64,000 bases of DNA from Pictodentalium vernedei (taxonomy: Eukaryota; Mollusca; Scaphopoda; Dentaliida; Dentaliidae), in the NCBI GenBank assembly GCA_031216915.1, contig CM062290.1, forward strand, positions 258,702,291 to 258,766,290, written 5' to 3'. A program made the translations under genes and the position numbers. The notes beneath the pieces are model-generated. The model did not search any database. It was not told where the DNA came from and was given only the letters and a program-made list of their open reading frames with translations. Every line of letters begins with the position of its first letter. The first letter of the stretch is position 1. Shown in pieces: positions 46,077 to 55,888 of this stretch.

Positions 46077-49000
46077 GGTATGGAAATTCATAAATATGTC
46101 CTACAGAGAGTGCAAAAGGGATAAGTTGACGCACAAATGCAGAAAGTTCAAAGGCTGGTGATAACGGCAATAGTTTTTTATGGAAATGTAAAAAAGCAAT
46201 AGCTCACATCTAGAGGTTACCCCAAACACACATACCAAGTTTCAAAGTGATCCGATCATTAATGTGCCCTGAAGGGTGTGTTAAAGAGAAATATTGAGGC
46301 CACTAAACGAAGTTCAAAGGTCAGCGGCAACATTTTTTGACAGAAATGGAAGAAAATCGACAGCTCCCATATAGACATCATCCCACACAAGCACACCAAG
46401 TTTGCAACCGATCCAATCTTAAATGTACCCTGCAGGGTGTGTCAAATGGAAATATTGATGCTTAACTGCACTAAGTTTTTTTTACTAAGTTCATCGATAG
46501 TCATTTCCAGTGGCAACATTTTTTGACGGAAATCGAAGAAAATCAATGGCTCCCATTTAGAGGTAACCCCAAACAAGCATACAAAGTTCAAAACTGATGT
46601 GATCATAAATGTGCCCTGTAGGGCATGCCAAAGGAATATATTGATGCCTGACTAAACTAAGTTCAAAGATCATTGCCAGCGGCAACATTTTTTGATGGAC
46701 AGAATTGGAAGAAATCCATAGCTCCCATCTAGAGGTCACCCCAAACAAGCATGCCAGGTTCCAAAGCAATCCAAACATAAAAGTGCCCTGTAGGGTGTGC
46801 CAAAGGGAAATATTGAGGTCTGACTAAACTAAGTTCTTAGAACGTTGGCCGCGACAAAATTTTTCGACGGAAATGGAAGAAAATCGATAGCTGCCATCCA
46901 GAGGTCTCCCCCAAACAAGCATACCAGGTTTCAAAGCAATCTGATCATAAATGTGCCTTGTAGGGTGTGCCAAAGAGAAATATTGAGGTCTTACTAAACT
47001 AAGGTCTAAGAACATTGGGCGTGGCAATATTTTTTGATGGAAATGGAAAACATTGATAGCTCCCATCTAGAGGTCACTCCAAACAAGCATATCAGGTTTC
47101 AAAAGCAATCCAATCATAAATGTGCCCTGTAGGGTGTGCCAAAGGGAAATATTGAGATCTGACTAAACTATGTTCTAAGAACATTGCCTGCGGCAACATT
47201 TTTCGACGTAAATTGAGGAAAATCGATACCTCCCATCCAGAGGTCACTCCAAACAAGCATACCAGGTTTCAAAAGCAATCCAATCATAAATGTGCCCTGT
47301 AGGGTGTTCCAAAGGGTAATATTGAGATCTGACTAAACTAAGTTCTAAGAACATTGCCGCGGCAACATTTTTCGACGTAAATTGAAGAAAATCGATAGCT
47401 CCCATCTAGAGGTCACTCCAAACAAGCATACCAGGTTTCAGAAGCAATCCAATCATAAATGTGCCCTGAAGGGTGTGCCAAAGGGAAATATTGAGATCTG
47501 ACTAAACTAAGTTCTAAGAACGTTGCCCGCGGCAACATTTTTCGACGTAAATTGAAGAAAATCGATAGCTACCATCTAGAGGTCACCCTAAACATGCATG
47601 CCAGGTTTAAAAGCAATCCAATCATCAGTCCTTCGATTTTGAAAAACCCAGGTGCGCATTTAGTTGCTCGCTGCTTTTGGGATTCAGGCGCGCACTTTTT
47701 GTGGGGCGCGCAACATCAGGCTTGTACACATTTTTTCGAGACTCACTTGCCCAGGGCAACTGAGTTGTAAAATTCCACTTGCCCCCAGTAATTATGTACT
47801 TTCAGGTCATAAATGAAATATAAATCAAATTTTGTTTGGGATTATTCAACATTATTTTGAAAGTCAGTTCGTTTTAGAATGAAAAACTGTTCAATTCCTG
47901 TCAAATCTGTCAATATTTTACATAACTTCCACTTCGGAAAACCCCCACTTGTGTCAGTGACTGACAACACAAAAATAGTATTGACATGACGCAGTTTGCG
48001 AATAGAACCAATGAAATGCTTCAGTCAATAAAAGTTCAGGGATCCCTTGCTAAATTTAGGTTTTGGAGCAACACTGCAGTAATGTACCGTTCTGTTGGTT
48101 TAAAACCGAAGTGGGACCTGCGCAGATCACGTTTATTTCCCAGCCTCATATCACCAACTTGTCCGTGTAAATCGAGAAAGACTTTAAAATTTCCCAATTC
48201 TGTCAGCTCTTTAAATAAATATAAAGCATCAAACCTTTCACCCATAACAATCAAGCTGTTTTTCACCGGGTTGAAAACCACACTAATGAAATTCAACTGA
48301 ATGGATTAAATGGTTACAAGTGACGGAGGCAACTCGGTGTTGGTCAAGTCAAGTTCTGTCCATTTTACATCTTTTTATGATGGACTTGTCTTATTTTCGA
48401 GCATGTATTTTACTTTACCTGTAATGTATAATACATTTCAATAATTGGAGAATACATTTTTCTTGATGTATCGGGCCCCCCAAAAAGCGTAAGTCAACTT
48501 GCCAATTTCCAAATGTCACTCTGATTGACATACTGGACACACCTACGACGCATTCGTTCATTCTCTGCATAACAGATTTTGCAACAGTCAACTCAACTAA
48601 AACTGACAAGAGGGCATCGATGGTGATTGGTCACGCCTCTGAAACACTTCATTCAAAAGTCGACAAGCGAACTTAACTTATGTCATGACCAGATGACTGA
48701 ATCTGACGAGCAGATAATACGTACATGCATTGTACTCACGTGTTAGTACAGTTACATGCACATCTAAGTTGATCTTCAAAAAAACGTGAAACTTCAAAGA
48801 GTTAGTGATGCTTTGATGTCGGGTCAGTGTGATAATTTTGGAATGAAATTAACGCACCCACTTGAGCAGGATTTTCGAGGCGCGCTTTTGATCGCTCGCT
48901 GGTTTGGAAATCTGCGTGCGCCATGGTGCGCAAGCGCCATAGCGCGCCTCAAAATTGAAGGACTGAATCATAAGTGTGCCCTGTAGGGTGTGCCAAAGGA

Positions 49001-50335
49001 AAATATTGAGGTCTGACTAAACTAAGTTCTAAGAATGTTGGCCGCGGCAAGATTTTTCGACGGAAATGGACGAAAATCGATAGCTCCCATCTAGAGGTCT
49101 CCCTAAACAAGCATACCAGGTTTCAAAGCAATCCGATCATAAATGTGCCCTGTAGTGTTTGCCAAACGGGAATATTGAGGTCTTCTGACTAAACTAAGTT
49201 CTAAGAATGTTGGCCGCGGCAACATTTTTTGATAGAAATTGAAGAAAATCGATAGCTCCCATCTAGAGGTCACCCCAAACAAGCATACCAAGTTTTAAAG
49301 CGATCCAATCATAAATGTGCCCTGTAGGGTGTGCCAAAGGGAAATATTAAGGTTTGACTAAACTAAATTCTAAGAACATTGGCCGCGGCAACATTTTTGG
49401 ACGGAAATTGAAGAAAATCAATAGCTCCCATCTAAAGGTCAACCCAAACAAGCATACCAAGTTTCAAAGCGATCCAATCATAAATGTGGCCTGTAGGGTG
49501 TGTCAAAGGGAAATATTGAGGTTTGACTAAACTAAGTTCTAAGAACGTTGGCTGCGGCAATATTTTTTGACTGAAATTGACGAAAATCGATAGCTCCCAT
49601 CTAGAGGTCACCCCAAACAAGCATACGAAGTTTCAAAGCGATCTGATAATAAATGCGACCTGTGAGGTGTGCCAAAGGAAATTGTGGACGTCCGTACTAA
49701 ACTAACATACTAACGTACTAATGTACATACATACGCCGACGGACAAGAAGTGATGGCAATAGCTCAGCTTGACTTTGTCAAGTTGAGCTAAAAATTGATA
49801 GCTCCCATCTAGAGGTCACCCCAAACAAGCATACCAGGTTTCAAAGCAATCCAATCATAAATGTGCCCTGTAGGGTGTGCCAAAGGGAAATATTGTGGTC
49901 TGACTAAACGAAGTTCTAAGAACGTTGGCCGCAGCAACATTTTTTGATGGAAATTGAAGAAAATTGATAGTTCCCATCTAGAGGTCACCCTAAATAAGCA
50001 TGCCAGGTTTCAAAGCAATCCAATCATAAATGTGCCTGTAGGGTGTGCCAAAGGGAAATATTGAGGTCTGACTAAACTAAGTTCTAAGAACATTGGCTGC
50101 GGCAACATTTTTTGACGGAAATTGAAGAAAATAAATAGCTCCCATCTGGACGTCACCTCAAACAAGCATACCAAGTTTCAAAGCGATCTGATAATAAATG
50201 CGACCTGTGAGGTGTGCCAAAGGAAATTGAGGATGTACTTACGTACTAACGTAGTACATATATACGTACTACGTACGCCGACGGACGAGAAGTGATGGCA
50301 ATAGCTCAGCTTGACTTTTGTCAAGTTGAGCTAAT
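45469..50335 (+). mobile_element. Family B hairpin-capped tandem-repeat element (copy 3)
   Basis: The 5' hairpin AGTGTCAATGACACT spans 45469-45483. The body has many monomers of about 170 bp. Their blocks are AATCATAAATGTGCCCTG, AGGGTGTGCCAAAGGGAAAT, GGCCGCGGCAACATTTTT, GATAGCTCCCATCTAGAGGT and CAAGCATACCAAGTTTCAAA. A run of about 24 G lies near 46056-46078. The 3' hairpin (50303-50332) pairs AGCTCAGCTTGAC with GTCAAGTTGAGCT. An identical kind of hairpin also occurs internally at 49761-49789, followed by more monomers. A separate transposon sits at 47626-48965. The boundaries are fixed by comparison with the empty site. Confidence 0.88.
47626..48965. mobile_element. 1,340-bp TIR transposon with 6-bp target duplication
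   Basis: Left end CAGTCCTTCGATTTTGA and right end TCAAAATTGAAGGACTG are inverted repeats matching at 16 of 17. AATCAT flanks both sides (47620-47625 and 48966-48971) and restores the monomer AATCATAA.TGTGCCCTG. Just inside each end is a GCGC-rich block sharing GCTCGCTG.TTT in direct orientation (about 47663 and 48893). Internal frames (48036-48296 minus, 47986-48300 plus) show no known transposase motif, so the element is probably non-autonomous. A 6-bp duplication is uncommon; Dada or IS3EU types are possible by inference. Confidence 0.85.
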
Positions 50336-50567
50336 GAAAAAATTAGTTATTCAAGAATTTTTTTTGCTAGTGTCGTCTGCTTTTCATATTAGGTAAGGGG
50401 TTAAAAAAACAAAAAACAATGAAGTCCCCATTACACCCATGGCAAAGCATCTTCATTTTGCGAGCACGGATACATGAGCCAATTGTTGATTGCATAATTC
50501 ACTTGTTAAGTTATTGTTTATAATCAAACTGGGAAATCCCAGTAAATCACACTTTGGAAAGTAATAA

Positions 50568-50921
50568 AATTTTATGTAAACATTTTTTCTTCTGCAGGAA
50601 AAAATAACACGCTAATGCACACAATGTGAAAACACTTAAGTGGCTTTCAGAACTTTTCAGTTCAGCCACGATAATAGCTTCTGGCATTTAATCGATTAAA
50701 AGCACTACAGTGAGGCCCAATTAACTAGATATTACCTAAATAAAAATTAGTGTTAATTGCATGTAACTTTACTCTATACACTATTTTACGTATGGTAAAT
50801 TGTTTGGTGTTAAATTTTGTAAAATAAAAATTACTGTGAGCTATTGAAAAATTACTCAAACACCACTGAATTTCTCAGGTTTGTATATGTACCTAATTTT
50901 TTGATCTCAGTATTTCTAATA
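50568..50921. other. No feature recognised
   Basis: AT-rich sequence without exon or repeat ends that I can define. Confidence 0.4.
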
Positions 50922-51199
50922 TTTATTTATTTATTTATTGATGTTTAAGGTCACATATTTATACACAATGGCTAATCATGACCGCGGCAGTTTTACGGGT
51001 GGAGGAAGCCGGAGTACCCGGAGAGAACCACCGAGCAACGACGAGCAGCTGCCAGCTCCCCAACATCGTAACTCCGCACTGCAGCACAGGCAGGGTTAGA
51101 TGAAGTGTCTTGCCCAAGGACACAACATGGTTGCCGCAGGTGGGATTCGAACCGAGGACCTCTCGGCTTGCAGCCTGCACCTCTACCTACCAAGCCACC
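50922..51199 (-). mobile_element. tRNA-derived SINE (copy 5)
   Basis: The tail is TATTTATTTATTTATTGATG, and the middle ACCCGGAGAGAACCACCGAG is well preserved. The box B complement GGATTCGAACC is at 51143-51153, and the head ends at CTACCTACCAAGCCACCA. A short internal deletion relative to copy 4 removes the GTATGCC...CCCTCATG stretch. Confidence 0.82.
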
Positions 51200-51910
51200 A
51201 GTATTTCTAATAAAATAAAATTAATCAATTAAATATTGTTGACCTGTGCTCCGTGAGCTCTGTCATACAACACAATACAATGTCTAATTAATCGAAACAA
51301 TATAGACAAAACACTGCACCAGAGATGCTGGCATACCCCCACCAGTGTCAAGTCAATGAATGGGGTTGTGTCCTGATGGATATTATCAAAAATGACTATT
51401 AACATGAACCCAATGGGCCCCACTACCCAGCTCCAAGAATTACTTACTTTTTTTTTTTGTTAGGCGTAATGCATAAATGAGAAATATCCACTCAATATTA
51501 TCCAAAATTCATTTTAAAGCAAAAAACATTTATTTATCAATGGAAAAAGGAGCATAACTGAGGAGCAGAATTTTCGGACAGCATAACTTGATATATTTCT
51601 GAAAGGGAAAGTCATACTGGACGTCCATCCAATATTTCATTATGATCAGACCACTGTTAGCTGAGAATGAACTTGTATGGACAAAAACTGTCTATTTCTT
51701 TAAAGGAAAAAAAAGAACATAACTCACAAGTGGAATGTGCTGACAACATACCTTGATATGGGTTTGAAAGAATATGTCAAACTGGACATCCATGTAAGAT
51801 TTCAATAATATTGGACCACAATCAGCAGAGTTATGAATTCAGATTGATGAATGGATGAATGAACATACAGTTTGACAGATGCAATCCAGCATACCCCATT
51901 TTTTTAAACA
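51200..51910 (+). repeat. Decayed tandem element with family C-like ending
   Basis: From 51540 to 51850 there are two units of about 165 bp with GGAGCATAACT, ACTGGACGTCCATCCAA and TTTCATTATGATCAGACCA. Next come GATGAATGGATGAATGAAC and GATGCAATCCAGCATACCCC, the usual lead-in to a family C 3' hairpin, which is itself lost. Before 51540 nothing is recognised. Confidence 0.5.
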
Positions 51911-52328
51911 AATTTGTTAAATTGAATTTTGCTATTTATGGAATATTTTTCACTGGCAAAGGTTAATTAATTAATAAGATACCCAAATCAAAGTTCATCT
52001 AACATTCATACAAAAATTTATTCAAATCAGAAACTTTCATACTGAAGTTCTGTACAAAAAACTGATTGCACTAATTTCGGTACAAAATGGCTGCCAGTGG
52101 ACATCTTGAATTTCAGACAGCACCCAAAAACATTCATTCTCGTCCCAAGGTGATAACAAAGGTACCCAAGAAGCTTCGTAAAGATCGGTTCTTAAATACG
52201 TCCTCTAGCCCGAGCCGTATTGAATTGCCGATGGACATATGGATGACAGGGGATCGAATTCGGGACCACTTGCATAGAAATCCAACAGTCTACCACTGAG
52301 CCACTGCGCACCCGATGGAAATGAAAAG
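51911..52328. repeat. SINE head remnant
   Basis: At 52233-52316, GGGGATCGAATTC, TTGCATAGAAATCCAACAGT and CTACCACTGAGCCACTGCGC match the tRNA-like head of SINE copy 1 on the minus strand. No SINE middle or tail follows. The part before 52080 shows nothing. Confidence 0.55.
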
Positions 52329-53897
52329 ACAAGAGGTCACAAGGGGCCTTAATCGCTCACCAGCCAAAGTGGTTCAAAGAAGTGTTTGGGGTCACATTCA
52401 GTTAGTCATGGTTCATCAACACTACAAAGGAATGAAGCCATGCAAAGGCCAATTTTATGGAAATGGATCTGAACAAACCTGAACCTAACATGCTCGCCCT
52501 GCCCCCGCCCCCAACCCTGCCCATAGAGAGCGCAAATAATAAGCTAGAGGACTCAAATTGAACAAACTTGAATCTGATCCCTCTTGAGATGTTACAAATG
52601 TATATACCAAATATGGAAGAATTCTGACTGGTGGATCTGAACAAGGAGGTTTTTAAAGAAATGTCCTCACATTGCATTAAGTTAAACTTTGGGCTCAAAT
52701 AGGCAGCCAAAGTATTAACCCAGGGACCCGATTTGAACATACTTGAATCTGACCCACCTAGAGATGTTGTATACCAAATATGAAAGGATTCTGAATGGTG
52801 GATCTGAAGAAGAAGACTTTTAAAATAAATTTCCTCATTTTGCACTAAGTTAAAATTCTGGCTCCCACAGGAAGCCAAATATCAACCCATAGACCAGATT
52901 TGAACAAACTTGAATCAGACCCTCCTAGAGATGTTGTATACCAAATATGAAAACATTCTGACTACAGGGCCCAAAGAAGAGGATTTTTAAAAAAATTTCC
53001 TATACTGCACTAAGTTGATATTTGGGCTCCCATAAATAATTTGAACAAACCTGAAACTGACCCACCTCAAGATGTTGTATACCAAATATGAATGCATTCT
53101 GACTGGTGGATCTGAAGAAGATTTTTAAAGAAATTTCCTCAAATTGCACCAAGTTAAAATTCAGGCTCTCACAGGGAGCCCAAATATAAACCCAGGGACT
53201 TGATTTGAACAAACTTGATTCTGACACCCCCCCCCCCCCCCATAGATGTTGTATACCAAACATGAAAGGATTCTGACTGGTGGAGCTGAAGAAGATTTTT
53301 AAAGAAATTTCCTCAAATTGTACGAAGTTAAACTTTGGGTTCCAAAAGAGAGCCCAAATACTCACTCAGGGACTCGATTTGTACAAACTTGAATCTGCCC
53401 CCACCCCCCACCCCCCACCCCCCCTCCACCCCTATAGATGTTGTATACCAAATATGAAAGCATACTGACTGGTGGATCCGAAGAAGAAGATTTTAAAGAA
53501 ATTTCCTCATATTTCACTAAGTTAAAATTCGGAGCCCAACTATTAACCCAGGGACTCGATTTGAACAAACTTGAATCTGACCCCAATAGAGATGTTATAT
53601 ACCAAATATCAAAAGATTCTAAATGATGGTTCTGGAGAAGAAAATTTTTTTAATTTTAAAAAAAAAATTATGGGTGTTATCAGAGTAATGCCCCTTGTAG
53701 GGCCCCCTGTTGACACGAAAAGTTTATTTGTACAAGCCTGAATTGACATATGATAAGGAACATGCACACCAAATTTTGTTCAATTTGTTTTGTTCAATTT
53801 GGTCCAGTAGTTTGGGAGGAGAAGTCGATAATGTAAAGTTCATGATGGACGACAACGACGGAGGGCAAGTGATAAGTTAAGCTCCCTTCAGTGAGCA
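52329..53897 (+). mobile_element. Family A hairpin-capped element (copy 7)
   Basis: The 5' end ACAAGAGGTCACAAGGGGCC leads to CGCTCACCAGCC and a region close to copies 1 and 2. About nine monomers follow, several with C runs at the same site (53225-53240, 53398-53432). The tail has CACACCAAATTTTGTTC, GGACGACAACGACGG and a 3' hairpin AAGCTCCCTTCAGTGAGC ending near 53896. Family C copy 1 begins immediately. Confidence 0.8.
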
Positions 53898-54440
53898 AAC
53901 AAGAGCTGGACTTTCGTCCGGTGCGTACCCCCACGGGTGTACCGCCTAGTGTGGGCATACCTATGACTAGCAAATATCATTTATGAATATTCTCACACGG
54001 ACTGATGCACAGATGGATGGATGCAATCCAGTATACCCCCCCCCCCCTTCCATTTTCTTCGAAAGTTTTCAACAATTTCCAACAATTTCTAAGTCAAAAG
54101 GTATGGTAAATTGTTTGGTGTTTGGAAGTTTTATACAATGAGGCAGAAGCCTTTGTCAAAGGCAAACTGCATGCCATATTTTACCAAAATCCGATAACCC
54201 ATACCTGAGATACAGGCCGAACAGACAAATAATGTCTATTTCCTACAGTTTCTAAAAAGGAGAATGTGAGAAATATTGTTGAATCTTTTTTTTAAAGCCT
54301 ATACCATAAGCAGTGTTCATGGCAAATTTCATTGCAATAGAACATTCGATACCCAAGATACAGACGGAACAGACAAAATTTGGCTCGGACGGACACAATT
54401 TCTAAGTGAACAAGTAATAAAAAAAAAAATAATAATGAAA
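53898..54440 (+). mobile_element. Family C element (copy 1), short, plus two tandem units
   Basis: AACAAGAG, the hairpin GGAC-TTTC-GTCC (53908-53919) and CGTACCCCCAC (53924-53934) form the 5' end. The 3' lead-in CCAGTATACCCCCCC is at about 54030, and the closing arm is lost. From 54060, two diverged units of about 160 bp share GATACAGRCGGAACAGACAAA and CAGTGTTCATGGCAAATTTC or CTGCATGCCATATTTTACC. Confidence 0.7.
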
Positions 54441-55676
54441 AAAATAACTAGTGTGGGCATACCTATGACCAACAAATATTATAAAAAATAATAATTTACT
54501 TAAGTTATGAATATTTTTGGACGGACTCACACACAGACACACAGATGGACGGACGGACGGACGGATACTCCAACATTTCGGGTTTATGGGCTACCAAAAA
54601 AACATTTTGTAAGTCCAAAACCTTATTTTACCCATAACCCCACCCCCTCCACCCTAGAACTTTTATTTAACCCTAACCCCACCTCTCCACCCAAAAACCA
54701 CACCCTAACCCTACCCCTTCCTGACCCTAAACCCTAAAAGCCCACCCCTGACCCTAACCCCCACCCACCCCCAGGACCTAACCCCCAACCTTAAGCCCTA
54801 CTCTGGGGCTACCCCTAACCCCTGACCCAACCCCACCCTAGCCAAACCAATAGGATTAGGAGCTATTTTTTGGTTTAGGGGCTACTAAAACTAAAACCCC
54901 ACCCCTGACCCCAACCCTACCCCCCCCAGACCTAACCCTCCCCCAACCTTAAGCCCTACTCTGGGTCTACCCCTATCCCTAACCCCACCCCACTCCTAAC
55001 CCTAACACTACCTTAATTTGGAGGTAGCCCCTAATAATAATATTCCCTAAACCCCCAATGATGGCCCGGATGGACAGACAGATGGACGGACGGACGGACA
55101 GATGGACACTGCAACATATCAGGTTTATGGGCTACCAATAAAACATTTTGTATGTCCAAAACCTTATTTTACCCAGAACCCCCACCCCCTCCCCCTAGAA
55201 CTTAAATTTAATCCTAACCCCACCCCTCCACCCAAAAACCACACCCTAACCCTACCCCACCCTGACCCTAAAAGCCCACCCCAGACCCTAACCCCCACCC
55301 ACCCCCAGGACCTAACCCCCCCCCAACCTTAAGCCCTACTCTGGGGCTACCCCTAAACCCACCCCTGACTCAACCCCACCCTAGCCAAACCAATAGGATT
55401 AGGAGCTATTTTTCAGTTTAGGGGCTATTAAAACTACCCCCCCCAACCCCAACCCTACCCCCCCCCAGGACCTAACCCTCCCCAACCTTAAGCCCTACTC
55501 TGGGGCTACCCCAAATCCCATCCCACTCCTAACCCTAACACTACCTTAATTTGGAGGTAGCCCCTAATAATAATATCCCCTAAACCCCCAATGTTGGGCT
55601 GGACAGACGGACGGACGGACAGACAGATGCATGTAATCCAGTATACCCCCATTTTCTTTCGAAAGTGGGGGTATAA
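54441..55676 (+). mobile_element. Family C element (copy 2) with C-rich units
   Basis: The 5' end is truncated: it starts at AGTGTGGGCATACCTATGAC. Two large units of about 540 bp begin GGACGGACGGACGG (54548 and 55086). They continue with GGTTTATGGGCTACCAA and then a long, almost G-free stretch of CCCTAACCC/CCCTACCCC text, and end TTAATTTGGAGGTAGCCCC. The 3' hairpin at 55642-55675 is TATACCCCCA-(TTTTCTTTCGAAAG)-TGGGGGTATA. Proline/threonine-rich open frames are a by-product of the C-rich text. Confidence 0.82.
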
Positions 55677-55888
55677 AAATTGATAGCTCCTATCTTTGTC
55701 ACCCTGAATAAGCAAACGAAGTTTCAAAACAGCCTGATAATGAATGCACCGTCTGAAACATGCCAAAGGAAGATGCTAATGCACAAATGCACTAAGTTTG
55801 AAGGCAATGGTTTTTAATTTCTTTTTTATGGAAATTCATAAATTTGCCCTGTAGAGAGTGCAGAAAAGATAAGTTGCTACACAAATGC

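Larger units (their letters stand above)
45159..50567. repeat. Composite palindromic repeat split by a family B insertion
   Basis: The left part has the 42-bp inverted repeat (45159-45200 and 45231-45272), TTATTACTTTCCATTATTAACG and the left half of the TTAA MITE (from 45310). The right half resumes at about 50333 with AATGAAAAAATTAG and reaches TTAA at 50401-50404. It ends at TGGAAAGTAATAA near 50565, which is the inverse of TTATTACTTTCCA at the left. The intact copy at 30713-31340 shows what the undisturbed site looked like. Confidence 0.85.

Noticed and set aside
48036-48300. Frames on both strands inside the 1,340-bp transposon as transposase
   Set aside because: They are short, overlap on opposite strands and show no catalytic or DNA-binding motif. 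I keep only the possibility of a relic.
54600-55560. True telomere or chromosome end
   Set aside because: The CCCTAA words are degenerate, bounded by other sequence on both sides and repeated as part of family C units.
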